The notes: generated by a model from the sequence alone, not told the origin. A stretch of DNA of 64,000 nt from Lamellibrachia satsuma (GCA_033239005.1 BSQZ01000037.1:6101001-6165000), one strand, 5' to 3'. Shown: positions 31,522 through 44,951, counted from the stretch's first letter. Numbers and translations are program-made.

Positions 31522-34500
31522 ATGGCTCAACAAAGCCTTAGGCTTTCAGAAGGATTCGTAAAATTAGCTATATTCTGCAATCGCTTCAACTTTTCCGGTA
31601 TACACATTTTTATGACTGTTTTGATGGGGCTGTCAGTCACTTCGTCTTTGTCTGAACATCTTGTTTTATCGCTCTGCGGTGCACGATCTCCTACCGTAAA
31701 AGTACTACTGCAAACTGAGTCTCGGAATCAGTGAAATTCAAATTCATTTTCGGACATTATTACTTTGTGTGATTGGAAAACACCTTTGATTTTGTAAAAT
31801 CCCAAATATCCTACCGCCTAGTAAAATCGTGGTGGATTTTTCAATATTATGTGAAAAATATTTTTTTTTAAACTGCAAACTATTATTTATTTTACAGAAG
31901 CCTTTTCACAGCTGAAGACATGCTGATGCAAGATTAATATTTGACATGTGTATCATGTAGGATGAAGATCATTGGAAAGATATATTATTAAGATACATCA
32001 TGGAATCAGTTGTATGTATGTCAACATTTCAAAAACACGTTTTTTCTATTTTGATTTAAAAAGTGTACCTGGTGTAAAAAAAATTACTAATATAATGTAA
32101 TATTTTTGACATATTGTGGAAGTACTAAATGTTCTCAACTTGTGTGGAGGTCATTCATACTAGTGCATCAATTATTTTGGTTGCAAGAGAGCTGTAAACA
32201 TTGCTATTTTTTACTTATTTTGCACACTTATATAGGATCGGTTGGTAAAAAAACAACTATTATTATAGAAGCATGTTCACAACTGAATACATGCTGATGC
32301 AAGATAAATATTTGACGTGTATCATGTAGGATGAACTGTAAGCTTATATTGTCACATTTATTGCATTATCAAGGTGTGTTACTACTTGAAGTAAGAAACA
32401 ACTACTATAAATATGTACATTACAAGTACGCTGGTGTCCACTTTCTCATCGTATCAATATGCGTTGATTGTTGAGTGAATAACCATTCCAACACAATATT
32501 GCATACCAACTATGAATTGTACATAATTTTGTATATAATATGTTACTTCTTTAATTGGTGACTAATTAAAAAAAAGTTAAATTTATTTGGTAAAACACTG
32601 CATGTATGAAGAAAATGGAAATGTATGCACAAGTTTTAAAGTAAATGTCATATAATGGCATGTTCATCTAAATCCTTATAATTATATTACACTGTTGAAA
32701 TACTGAGATTAGCATTAAAGATCAAAGTAATACAACACATTAAAATTATAACCTTTTGCATTAATAAATGTTGGCTTTAAAAATAAAGTACGTTTATGCA
32801 GCTTTACGGGCATATGCATATTTTTATTATAGGTGGTCTATGTCAGCTGCTATGGACCGTTAAAGGCATCCCCTATAAACAGGCCTCTGTGGGTACACGT
32901 TTTGGTCGACTTGCCGATCACAGCACTACTAGCGTCGCCTAATGAGCTCCGGCATTGCTATCTCAGTTGCTTCTACCAGCAAACCTGGCAATATCCCTGC
33001 TCAAATGCACTTAGCCTTAGGTTAGAGTATATGAATTTTTTAAAACGTCCTATATATCCAAACTTACCATGCCTTACATTCATCTGTAACACACCAGGAA
33101 GTCTAATTGAGGCATGACTTCTATTATTAGGCTGTTGCTATAGCCAGTATAGGACATAGTGCAAAATGGCTATTGTTCCGGCACTTAATGTGCGCATGCG
33201 CAACAAAAATCTGCTGGTAAAATAGTTCTGTCACTACTGCACAAACTATGACGCAGCTATGCTTGTACAGGTCTGGCATAAAACATTGCAACACTAACTG
33301 CCGCACATCTTACATAGTCAATAATTAGGCCTATGCCTTGGTCTTTGATAGGTCGAGGCATATGTTTATTGCCATATTGGAACATCATTGTCTAATTGAA
33401 AAATTATGTGCGTTCAAGCAGTTATGTATAAAACCGTACTCATTGCCCATCATTGAAGTGTGAAACTAATATTATAACTGAGACCTAGCTATACTTTTCA
33501 AATAATGATCATTATCATTACTTTGTAGAGTTTGAGCATATCAGATAATATTCTGGTGTTTAGCACCTAGTTTATTAATGATTTGTTGACAGTCTGCATG
33601 CACACGTATACCGCCAGAAATACACACACACACTCACACTTACTGCACATTCAAAGCGGAAAGAGTGTTGGACCAATAGCTGTACATTTTTGCTTATGAG
33701 TCTAGTGCGCTAGCCACTTCATTATTATTATATCAATATCATAATTTTAATTAATAATTTTTTTTTGCTAATTTATTTGCCACCTTGACTTTCTCAATAT
33801 CTTGCATGTTTGGCGTAATGCCTATAATAACTATGACCTGATTGAAGTTATTCCATTTGCATCTCTGGTGGAAAAAAATGTAATTGTGTTTGTAGCAAAA
33901 GCGTCTCTGTTTTCGTAATGATGGTCTGCAGATCTGTGTGGTTTGTGGAATCTGAACTTTCTGCAAAACATTAAGTTGACTGGCAGAGTTTTTATTCATA
34001 TAACCACAAAGTTACATATGGCAATCTAGTCCTTGGTACTATCGCCCCTAGATTCACTACCAGACACCCAAAAGTTCCAAATTTGAGAGTCCGGCTGGCC
34101 CCTGAAATTTGGGCAAAAAAGTACTATATCAGTGCGTCTCAAAGGTGCAACACATGTGCATGACTTAATTTTATGAATCCCACTAAGAGGCATTACTGGT
34201 GATGTCTTCATTTTATGAGAGTCAAAAGTTTGTTGTACTTCGTAGACAACTTAAAAAAACACATTTGTAAGCTGCCATTAAAACTGACATGAGAGCTGAG
34301 AAAACTTAAGCTTGATTGGTCAACAGTTAATTCGGTCGTCCAATGCTGTTTGAGAATAAGAAAGAATAAAGTATACAATGCAAAACACATTTTTATTGGC
34401 TGACTGACGACCGAGCAGTCAATCAGTGGTTACGATCTATTTTTAGCACCTAGCCAAGCACATGGCGATTTTTTTTAATGCGCTGTTGATTTTATTGGGG

Positions 34501-37500
34501 AAAAATGGGTAAGGTGATTGAACATTTGCCTGATTATATCGCGAAATATGATGTGCAAAGCAGCCAGGAAAACGCTACGGAGATAACAATAACTGTACAG
34601 ACGGTTGTTTAGCATTGATTGAGTACGCTACAAATGGGCAGAAAGATTATCAGGAAGAAACTCCTAAGTCAATGGCAAGAAGGTTACATTACTAGATGTA
34701 ACAACGATCAAACTATACATTGGCTTGGGATCAGCATTTATAATTTACATACCTACGCAGTCCACTGCCAGAGTCAAACACTGTTTGTTGACTGACATTC
34801 TTCCTACACCTTTATTATTTAATGTTTGTAACTTATGATAATATGACTGATTGTTGAACAAAATATATAACTGCTTCAGAAGTTCTGACGTAAAGTTCTG
34901 ACAATGACTTATTATCACTCAAAGGTTTTGTTTTCTTGTATTCTTGGTTGTTTTGTGGTTGATAATGATTCTAGGCTTTCGTAATTATTATTTCACTTGT
35001 AATACTGTCGCAAATATTTCAGGCAAATTTTCAGTGGGAAATTGAAAATGAAAAATTTCATTTTCATCCCTGCCCTGTTCATGTCCGTGAGATTGGCCAA
35101 TATATTTTTTTACTTTTATTAGTTATTTGATCGGGGATGTATATATAATTTTAGATGGCAAATACGCTTGAGCACACACGCACACATACACACACACATC
35201 TGTATATATACACCCCCGTACATACATACATATATAAGCAAAGTGGGAACACATTTTTAAATAGGAGATGGCAAACAAAAATATAAAAATCAATTAAATT
35301 TATAGTATGGCTTTTTCATACAAACAGCTTTGTGCCCCCAGTTTTGGTGGGCTAAATTCTATCCCTGCACTGCCGTTTCAACTTACAATTAGAACTACAG
35401 TCGGACCTTGTTTTACGATCACTTTTCTATATAGAAATGTGTCTGTGGGGTCACATTTCTATATAGAAATGTGTTCGTGGGGTCACATTTCTAGTAGTTG
35501 AACATGTGTAGTTGTTCTGTTATTATTACTGACACTTCTAAAGTGCCATACATCTGGGACAAGACCATTCATAGGTGTGTACAAAACATACAGGCAATCA
35601 TAGTAATAATAAATATACAATATAGTTAAAAATAAAAAAATTAGTATTTGATTATGATTATAACAAATTAATATGATAAATAAATAATTACAATAAATAA
35701 GTAACTAAAATACGTGTTCATAAAAAGTTTCCTCATTCACAGTTATTCCTTAAGGAGGCATACACACATAAATAGATGTTTTCATTAAGTTCTGAAATTC
35801 ATACAGTGAATCTGCTTTGTCTTATGCATGAAATTATAGTTATATATTCCAGCAGTCCTGATATCTTGCAGGGTCTTCAAAGAGGTACTGCATTCCTTTT
35901 GTCGTTGATGGACGACAGGTGGGACTGATCCGACCAGATGTCGCTGGTTATCTACGAGACTTCCCTGAAGTGTTCCTCATGGAGCCAAATGGCGTAACAG
36001 GGGAGGTGGAGAAGGTCGAGTTGTCGCAATCACTGACAACGTTCACAGATCGCTCCAACAAGGTGGCGGAGGTGTTGCAGAAACTCAGAGAGAAAGACGC
36101 CTTTATGGCACTGGACGGATGGAGAGATGAGGTAACATACTTTTTAACTGTAAACAGAAACAACTCAAGATATCAGCTTATTACCATCATCTCTACCTTA
36201 TTTCTCATGTTTAGCAAACAGTGAGAACAATGCCTATTTTAAGGAAATGCATGTATAGAAAATTGTTTGCATCAGTTTCATCCCGTCCCTGTCTTGTAAA
36301 AAATGGTACTCAACTTATGGTGCGTGCTCAACTTACTTGGGACTGTGTGCACAAGAACAAGCTGTATTCTTCAATACATAAGTACACTAATTATTCGGTA
36401 AGTCAACTAACTTGTACTAGGCAGTTATGGGATTTGCGGCCATGGTATGAGATTTATGTACGGGAATGGTGGTAGAACATAGTGAACATAGTTGGTGACC
36501 TGTAAGACACTGAGGTATGGGCGAGAATGTTAATATAAACATTAACATGTATTCATGTAATACTCAGTTTCAATGGTTTTGCAGTGTTATGATGTGAAGG
36601 CAAGATTTGCTGAACCTGCGCTACTGAAGATGGAACGAAGTGCTACGTGTTAGTAGTTATAGTGCTCCTTCACTTCACTTCAAATGTTGAATGTGGGCAA
36701 GGAAATAATTGACTTCTCAAAATAATTTTTCATCTGTGTCCCGTAAGGAGCTATGACATGTTACGTTCCACAGACCATCATAGTATATACTTGATGAAGT
36801 TGAGTTTCTTGGAGTAAGACATTTATTATATTTATTTATTAGTTTTTAATAGGGGTTGAGCCTTACAAATTGATCACTGAAATATTTGTGTCGTATTGCA
36901 CAGTGTAGTGTGTGAGGCCCTGTTGTAGGTTTGTTTGGTGTTGTGCAGTGAATGTACAAATGAGGCCCTGTTGTAGGTTTGTTTGGTGTTGTGCAGTGCA
37001 ATGTACAAATGAGGCCCTGTTGTAGGTTTGTTTGGTGTTGTGCAGTACAATGTACAAGTGAGGCCCTGTTGTAGGTTTGTTTGGTGTTGTGCAGTGAATG
37101 TACAAGTGAGGCCCTGTTGTAGGTTTGTTTGGTGTTGTGCAGTGCAATGTTCAACTGAGGCCCTGTTGTAGGTTTGTTTGGTGTTGTGCAATGCAATGTA
37201 CAAATGAGGCCCTGTTGTAAGTTTGTTTGGTGTTGTGCAGTGAATGTACAAATGAGGCCCTGTTGTAGGTTTGTTTGGTGTTGTGCAATGCAATGTACAA
37301 GTGAGGCCCTGCTGTAGGTTTGTTTGGTGTTGTGCAGTGCAATGTACAAATGAGGCCCTGTTCTAGGTTTGTTTGATGTGCAGTGCAATGTACAAATAAG
37401 GCCCTGTTGTAGGTTTGTTTGGTGTTGTGCAGTGCACTGTACAAGTGAGGCCCTGTTGTAGGTTTGTTTGGTGTTGTGCAGTGAATGTACAAATGAGGCC

Positions 37501-40500
37501 CTGTTGTAGGTTTGTTTGGTGTTGTGCAGTGCAATGTACAAGTGAGGCCCTGTTGTAGGTTTGTTTGGTGTTGTACAGTGCACTGTACAAGTGAGGCCCT
37601 GTTGTAGGGTTGTTTGGTGTTGTGCAGTGAATGTACAAATGAGGCCCTGTTGTAGGTTTGTTTGGCGTTGTGCAGTTCAATGTACAAGTGAGGCCCTGTT
37701 CTACGTTTGTTTGGTGTTGTGCAGTGCAATGTACAAATGAGGCCCTGTTCTACGTTTGTTTGGTGTTGTGCAGTGCAATGTACAAATGAGGCCCTGTTGT
37801 AGGTTTGTTTGGTGTTGTACAGTAAATGTACAAATGAGGCCCTGTTGTAGGTTTGTTTGGTGTTGTGCAGTGAATGTACAAATGAGGCCCTGTTGTAGGT
37901 TTGTTTGGTGTTGTGCAGTGAATGTACAAATGAGGCCCTGTTGTAGGTTTGTTTGGTGTTGTACAGTATGGTGTACATATCAATGGGTACACATATCAGC
38001 GAGGAGAGGGACTGAGTATTTGGCTTGGGAAACGGTCGGCAACAAAACCTACATTTCCCGGACTCCTTGATCAGATGGTAAGCACAAGAGGTGGGTTGAA
38101 ACACTGGCAGACTCAGTCACAATGTCATGTGTTGGAACACTTAAAATGTATGCTCATGACAAAGTTGAAAAAGTAACTTATGTCTTTTTAAATGTATGTA
38201 TATGTCCACTAGCTTTGTGAAACAAAGTCACACCATACAGAAAACATGAAATATTTATTCGTCCCAAAGACAACAAAACAGAGTATTCAACACAAAAACC
38301 ATACAATATATTAAATCTATGTCGACATGAGAAAACAAACTGGTAAGAATATAGAGTACGGTCTGAAAATAAAAGATAACGTCCTAAGGGACGGGAGACT
38401 CCTACTAAGACTAAAAATTAATTGCTGTCATAGGAGCCTGTATGTATGTATTCAGATAATAAAGTTTGATATAATTTGAGAAACCGTGTAAACTGTGAGT
38501 GGTGACCTTGTCTTTTAATAAATCAGGTGCATTATTTATGGTATGTGGCAAACTGTACCTGAGACTTTGTTTAGCAAACTTGTGGTGTACCCTGATCGTA
38601 TGTATATTATATTGACCACTTGTATTATAGTTGTGAACACTATTGTTTTGATCAAGTGGTAAGTTTTGCAGGTAGACAGGTAGTTTATTGTTTGAAAATT
38701 TATGATATAATTTTAGTTCCTGCAATTTTAGAATATGCTCTACTTTTAGTAAATTAAGACTTTTGAACAGTGGATTGATATGAACATTATATTTGTTTAA
38801 GCATATAATTCGGACGGCTTTCTTTTGAAGTTGTTTTAGTCTATCACATCTATAGCCCCAGGCCGTTAAGCCATAGTTTAGATGTGACAATATCAAAGTG
38901 TTATACAACATAATCTTTATATTAAGAGGTAACAATCGTTTGAGTTTATTTAGGATACCTATAATTCTGGAGCACATATTTGAATTTTTTTTATGTGGCT
39001 TTGCCAGTTTAATTGTTCATTAAAACTTATCCCTAGGAAATTTAACTCATCCACTCTATCGATATATGTACTACTTTGGACTAGATTGGACAAATTATAA
39101 ATAACAAAGGGCCTAGAATTGATCCTTGAGGTACGCCTGTGGATATATTAAGCATATCTGATTGGGCTTCTTCAAATTCTACGTACAGGGGTACTGTTTT
39201 TTTTCCTTTTACGCCATAAAACTCTAGCTTATTGATTAATAATGAGTGATCCAGAGTGTCAAATTCTAAATATTTATAGGTATTTCCTTATTATCCATAC
39301 GTGTCAATATCCTATCAATTAATTCAGGAGCGGCAAATTCCGTAGAATGTTCCTTTCTAAATCCATACTGACTATCGTACATAAGTTTGTGTCTTTTTAA
39401 GAAAGAATCTAGCTGGTCGTAAATAATTGTTTTGATTACTTTTGAAATTGCAGGTAAGATTGATATTGGCCTGTAGTTGCAGAATAAAGTTTCGTCCCCT
39501 TTTTATAAATTGGTATTACTTTGGCAGTTTTGAGTTTGTCGGGGAAGATACCCGTAGTTAATATTTGGTTTGTGATTAAAGTTAAAGATTTTGGTCAAAA
39601 CAGGTTTAATTAACTTTAGAAGCCGTGAAGAAATACCGTCAAATCCGCAACTTGCTTTTGTGTGCATATTGTCTATTGTTTTAGATATTGTTTCTTCATT
39701 AATAAGTTGAAAATTAAATACATTGTTATGGTTTCCATTAAGATAGTATCTGAAAGTTTTATTTGTGGAATTTTGTATTTGGTTGGCTAAATTTGGGCCA
39801 ATATTGGTAAAATATGAATTAAATGTGTTTGCAATTGCCGTTTTATCTGCTACGATATTTTCATTATAAATAAAGGAGTTGGGGAACGTTTTCTTTCTGT
39901 ACATTCTAGAAAGAATACCATTAATTGTTTCCCAAGTTTTTTTTATGTTATTTTTGAATTTGTTAAAACATGATTCAAAATGTATGCATTTAGCAGTACG
40001 TATGCTTTTTAAGGATAGTATTATAGGTAGTCAGGTTGATCCGAATTGTAAAGTATTTTGGTGATTCTGGTCGAGTAGTTTTTAGTGTCTTATATAATTT
40101 ATCTCTGTATCGAATGGATTTGAGCAGACGTAACGTAATCCAAGCGGATTTCTTTTGTTTGTGTTTTTTTAGTTTAACGGCATATATGGCATATGTTTAT
40201 TTTTTGCACATTGCATTACGTCATGTAGGATATCATAATTTATATTGGGGTTTGCATGACTTCATAGTATGAAGACAATTACAAAGTTGTATACAAAGCA
40301 AACAAAGTACTGCATATGTTTACACAACATTGGTTTACAAGTTGGAAATTAGTTTTCCTGTGTCCGCCACTACCACAACTGCCATGCTTAATTAATAATG
40401 TTTAATAATCTCTTATTGACTGTTAATGACTGAACAACTATTTGGCGATAGTCCCAACTACTAATTATAGTAAACATGAGTGGCGAGAGACTGCTGTGGG

Positions 40501-43500
40501 CCTGGCTAGTGGCCTTACAGTCAAGCAGTCTGTGTTCTCTGTCCCAGGCTGCTGTGGGCCTGGCTAGTGGCCTTACAGTCATGCAGTGTATGTTCTCTGT
40601 GCCAGACTGCTGTGGGCCTGGCTAGTGGCCTTACAGTCACGCAGTGTGTGTTCTCTGTCCCAGGCTGCTGGGGGCCTGGCTAGTGGCCTTACAGTCATGC
40701 AGTGTGTGTTCTCTGTCCCAGGCTGCTGTGGGCCTGGCTAGTGGCCTTACAGTCATGCAGTGTGTGTTCTCTGTGCCAGGCTGCTGTGGGCCTGGCTAGT
40801 GGCCTTACAGTCACGCAGTGTGTGTTCTCTGTGCCAGGCTGCTGGGGGCCTGGCTAGTGGCCTTACAGTCACGCAGTGTATGTTCTCTGTGCCAGGCTGC
40901 TGGGGGCCTGGCTAGTGGCCTTACAGTCATGCAGTGTGTGTTCTCTGTGCCAGGCTGCTGTGGGCCTGGCTAGTGGCCTTACAGTCATGCAGTGTATGTT
41001 CTCTGTGCCAGACTGCTGTGGGCCTGGCTAGTGGCCTTACAGTCACGCAGTGTGTGTTCTCTGTGCCAGGCTGCTGGGGGCCTGGCTAGTGGCCTTACAG
41101 TCGTGCAGTGTATGTTCTCTGTGCCAGACTGCTGGGGGCCTGGCTAGTGGCCTTACAGTCACGCAGTGTGTGTTCTCTGTGCCAGGCTGCTGGGGGGCTG
41201 GCTAGTGGCCTTACAGTCATGCAGTGTATGTTCTCTGTGCCAGACTGCTGGGGGCCTGGCTAGTGGCCTTACAGTCACGCAGTGTGTGTTCTCTGTGCCA
41301 GGCTGCTGGGGGCCTGGCTAGTGGCCTTACACTCGTGCAGTGTGTGTTCTCTGTGCCAGGCTGCTGGGGGCCTGGCTAGTGGCCTTACAGTCATGCAGTG
41401 TGCCTGGAAAGAGTGTCAGGAGGAAGCCTCGGTCCCTGATGAACTCCTCAAGAAGCTCAAACCTGGCGGCTGCATCAGGTATGTAGAACTAGAAACTGCT
41501 GAAAACTACTTATACTTGTTCAAAAAACATCTTAGTCAAAGCTGTCAGAACTTTGGACATGTATAATCCTTAAAATCCTCTGTTTTCTTGTGAAACATCT
41601 AATATAGTTTTAGAGGTTAGAGGTAAATAAGTAATACTGGCAGAAACAAAATGGAACGATCGAAACATCACAAGAAGAAAAAGGTAAACTGACTGTGAAA
41701 TAAGTAAAAATATTACTCAATTGAACAGTTCCATTGCTATGTCATGAGATAATGTACTGAAATTTTACATGTTGCGAATAAATCAAGTTTACTTAAAATA
41801 AATATTAATTATTTCTGATAAATTTAACCAGATTATGATGTTAATGTTTGTGTGATAGACACATAGTTGTTGTGATAGTTTTGTTGCATCAATATTTACA
41901 ATACTACCTAATCTATTAAGATGCACATTTATTGATAAATGGTAATTAATGATGTGACATTTGTAGCGTTTATTTGATGTAATATGTAAATCCAAATTTG
42001 CATGTTTTGTTAAAAAATATAAGTGGCATGCTGTTAAGGATGTTTGATTTGATATATGTTTATGTAGTAGTTTTAGTTGAATAACTAATTTCTGTGCCTG
42101 ATAGTTAAGATGGTTAGAAGGATAATTTATATATGAACCAATATTACTATTTTACAAGGAAATGCACTTATGTATGAAGTACGAATTATGTGCTGTAAGA
42201 ATTATGATTCTATTATTGTTTTCAGTTATTTCTATGAGGACGAGCGAGGACTCTTCCCGGAGTGTCAGTTTGTTATGGATCTGGAAGTGCCAGAAGACTT
42301 TACTCCTGTAAATGCTGATGGCGAGACTGAAAGTTTCCAGCTTGTCTCTGTTGCAGAGGTTTGTTCTTTGTGTAGTTTTCTCGCTGTTTTACATGGTTTT
42401 TATTCACATTGATTGCTGCCACAGGACACCATGTTGTGATCAATGCTGTCTGTCTGTGGGTATGTGTGTTAATCTGCCGCATGACTCTAGTCAGTTCATA
42501 CTTATATGGTTTCTCTATGTACATAGTGGAAACTCATTAATGGTAATTATGAACTCTCTTGTAGTATTCCGAATGGTTCTGTTTGTTATTTTAAAAATTA
42601 CATTACAAGATGTACACACAATGTGTATAACCCGTTCTCCAAATGTAAGGTCATAAGTGTGGTGATGGTTTAAAAAAAAACATAATTTCAGGATACATTT
42701 GTAATGCCCATGTGACCTTGACTTGGTGATAAAATGACTGATGAAAATAGTAAGCAAAAGATATTAAGATAGTATTGTTTAGTAAATTTTACTTATTGGG
42801 ACGTTTTGTGAAGCATCCACATGAGAATGGACATTCCTGGTGACGTCCAGTCTGCATAACATTAAAAATAAGAAAGCAGTTTCATAATTTTTTCAGATGT
42901 ATCTTGCCCAAACGCAAGGTCCTAAATTGGAAGTTTAGTCATTGATCATAATTACTGTAAACTTAAGTGTCGTCCGTTATATCTATCCTCTGTTTTTTTA
43001 TGTACTGGCTGAAGGTGGTCACTACATGCAGTAGCACTAAACATCCTCAGGCGTTCTTTTGTTCCAGACGGCACCACCCAAACAAATGTGGTAGGCTTGT
43101 TTTGTTGAATATTAGGCTAAGTAAAAAACACATTAAACAAATATTATTTACAGTTTAATATGATTTTATTTTTTAAAGATAACCAACCTGTCTTAGATTA
43201 TCATTATTGCTGATTTAGAGACACTCTATGATTTTTCCAATGCAGTTTTAGAATGAGATTTCTTCACACAAGGAGGTTGTGGCTAAAAAGATCTTTAGGG
43301 ATGAGAAACATGTTTCTTTAAAAATGTTTTAGTTGGCCTTATGCTTCTCTTTTGTGCCACTGCATTGCAGTTATTGGATCAACTCTGAAAGTCAGATCAC
43401 TGCGAAGAAAAGTATCCATGCGATATGTTGCAGACTTGTTGACTTGAGTCGTAGGGGCTGACTCGAGTCGGATTGAGTCACCCATTTTGACTTGCTTTAG

Positions 43501-44951
43501 AATACAGAGAAATGACTCAAGACTTGGATGTCATTGACTTGGCAGTTTGTGACTTGCCAACAAGTCTAGTGGCACGAAACGTATGCAAAGCGAGACCATG
43601 TTTTTGTAACACTTGACTTTAAAGCATAGGCCATAGTGACCCGTCGCAGTCCTTTGGGAAGTTGCACCCCTCCATTCTGTTCTATTTATGGCATGCCGCT
43701 CTGCTGTCAATAGTGGGAGCCCAGTATCATTCCTGATCTGGTCACTCCACCTCTTCAGTGGTCTTCCTCTCTTCGGTGGTCCTTTGAAGTCTTGTTTGTA
43801 TGCTTGCCTAACGATGTTATCTCTTTGCATACAGCAAACGTGTCCAAACCACCTGAGTCTTCTGACTAGTGTCTGATGACATCTGTGATATATTCAGGGG
43901 TAAATGTTTCCTCTCTTTTGCAGTCTGTCTGCCCTGGTAACACCTCTATTAACCCACAGGCAGCGCATCTCAAAAACATCAAGAGATTGTATCTGTGATC
44001 GTAGTTTCCAAGACTCTGCACCATAGATTGCTATTGACAGTATAAGGGCTCCATATAATCTGGCTTTCAGTCTTGTGTGACAAGCCGCACCGAATACGAT
44101 AATTATTGGCCAATGTTTTGGCGGGGCAGCATCCGTCTAAATTTTCCGCCAAAACATTACCGCAGAAAAACAACAACTATCATTGGCGATGGGTGAACCC
44201 TGGTGAATTGGGGCTGACTCGAGATTTTTACTTAACTTTGAATTCAGAGAAATGACTCGAGAATTGACTTGTATGTCATTGATTTGAGCCTTCATTTGCA
44301 AGTCTAGACTTGATTTGTCAGTTTGACTTGCCAACAAGTCTGATATGGTGATGTTTCAGCTGAAGCAACTAATCATTGGCGGTGGCTTCAAGTTCAACTG
44401 TGCCCTGTGTGCACTCGACTTCCTCATGCGACATTCACAGATTCTGCCTGATGAAGGTATGAAATATTTAAATCAAAATATTTGAGCATTCAGATCCACC
44501 TCTCAAATTGACACCACTGAAGTATGACACAAAACCGTTGTAATTTAACCTCTGACCCTTTGAATTATACATAGACCTGTGAAAATGTCCTCGTTCTTCA
44601 GGCTGTGACCACCACGTACCATTCATATTCTTCATAATGCAAAGGTGCCTGCATGCACGCGAAGTCAGCATCTTAATGAGCTGTAACTGGAAAAAGTACA
44701 GTTCCAGTAAATGGAAAAAACAAGTATTAACACCCACAGGAAAACAATGTCATGTAGTGTCAAAGTGCAGCTTATTCATTTTGTTTTGCAACCCAAACTT
44801 AGTTTTTAATTTGTTGCCATTTTTGGTACGTTCAAATTTGCCTGCATGACATATGTAATACTTATGCTGACAATGCTTAATAATTATTTTTTCAGAGCCC
44901 AACTACAATTACCTTTCAGAGTTGGCCCATGCCTCCCTTGCATGGAAGTAG
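31522..44951 (+). CDS. Nudix hydrolase with DUF4743 domain (NUDT20/24-like)
   Basis: Eight exons give 311 aa in continuous phase: 31522-31597, 35872-36131, 36585-36648, 37947-38077, 41360-41478, 42226-42358, 44360-44456 and 44896-44951. The N-terminal DUF4743 module has FCNRFNFSG then RYCIPFVVDGRQVGLIRP. The following LLKMERSAT..LFGV, YGVHINGYT and IWLGKRSATK are diagnostic of the family. The Nudix core in exon 5 reads GGLASG...AWKECQEEAS, keeping the metal-binding KExxEE. Exon 6 has FYEDERGLFPECQFVMDLEV. The last exons give CALDFLMRH and EPNYNYL, then stop. Fungal Tnr3 fuses this module to thiamine pyrophosphokinase. That kinase part is absent here, as in plant NUDT20/24. Likely substrates are damaged thiamine diphosphates, by family analogy only. 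Two introns end in minisatellites made of the exon's own 5' end. Confidence 0.92.
31898..32335. repeat. Duplicated segment in Nudix intron 1
   Basis: CATGCTGATGCAAGAT(T/A)AATATTTGAC followed by TGTATCATGTAGGATGAA occurs near 31920 and again near 32290, about 365 bp apart. The surrounding sequence is more diverged. The rest of intron 1 (31598-35871) shows no gene. Confidence 0.7.
35424..35495. repeat. Short repeat with 22-bp palindrome
   Basis: TTTCTATATAGAAATGTGT...GTGGGGTCACATTTCT occurs about twice and a half. CACATTTCTATATAGAAATG (35452-35471, plus TG) forms a perfect 22-bp palindrome. Confidence 0.8.
36908..37966 (+). repeat. 47/49-bp minisatellite, about 22 copies, carrying the Nudix exon-4 acceptor
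   Basis: I count about 22 occurrences of the core GAGGCCCTGTTGTAG. Each is followed by GTTTGTTTGGTGTTGT and CAGT..ATGTACA. The last unit runs into the real exon 4 (37947), where the same sequence codes LFGVVQYGVHING. So each unit is about 15 nt of intron end with the AG acceptor plus about 33 nt of exon start. Units differ in length by two bases (47 or 49). Long open frames on the minus strand (up to 317 codons of HNTKQTYNRAS) are a by-product of the repeat. Confidence 0.95.
38400..40160 (-). pseudogene. Non-LTR retrotransposon (CR1/L2/Jockey-like) ORF2, degenerate
   Basis: Minus-strand frames in order: SGLLKSIRYRDKLYK region (about 40110), FNSYFTNIGPNLANQI, ASCGFDGISSRLLK, YGFRKEHSTEFAAPELIDRI, GVPQGSILGPLLFI (about 39110), VDELNFLGISFNEQLNWQSH and KAVRIICLNKYNVHINPLFK. 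The segment that should contain the FADD motif, between GPLLFI and VDELNFLG, is deleted. Several frameshifts are present. It lies antisense in Nudix intron 4. Confidence 0.88.
40485..41400 (+). repeat. 58-bp minisatellite, about 16 copies, carrying the Nudix exon-5 acceptor
   Basis: CCTGGCTAGTGGCCTTACAG recurs every 58 bp from 40501 to 41371, which is 16 copies. The last copy is the true start of exon 5 (41360), coding AAGGLASGLTVMQC. Each unit is about 41 nt of exon start plus about 17 nt of intron end (TGTTCTCTGTGCCAG). Every copy therefore presents a plausible acceptor. The unit length is not a multiple of three. Confidence 0.95.
43440..44345. repeat. Degenerate GACTTG/GACTCGAG-rich repeats flanking a LINE fragment
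   Basis: At 43440-43560 and 44205-44345 the sequence is full of ACTTG and GACTCGAG words, with shared longer strings (GACTTGCCAACAAGTCT, CAGAGAAATGACTC). They bracket the RTE fragment. Similar strings occur at 12000-12105, 14421-14435 and 16676-16700. Confidence 0.6.
43600..44085 (-). pseudogene. RTE-like LINE 3' fragment
   Basis: Minus-strand MQRDNIVRQAYKQDFKGP, KRGRPLKRWSDQIRNDTGL and RHAINRTEWRGATSQ match the end of the copy at 14420-16690, with the same 3' CTATGGCCTATGCTTT..AAGTCAAGT. It is 5'-truncated and sits in Nudix intron 6. Confidence 0.85.

Noticed and set aside
34505..34610. Alternative first exon MGKVIEHLPDYIAKYDVQ for the Nudix gene
   Set aside because: It has no family similarity, while 31522-31597 encodes the expected CNRFNF segment and splices in the correct phase to exon 2.
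36846..38104. Minus-strand open frames of 245 and 317 codons made of HNTKQTYNRAS repeats
   Set aside because: They come from the 47/49-bp minisatellite. The same bases carry the plus-strand Nudix exon 4 boundary, and frame continues only because the unit lacks stops.
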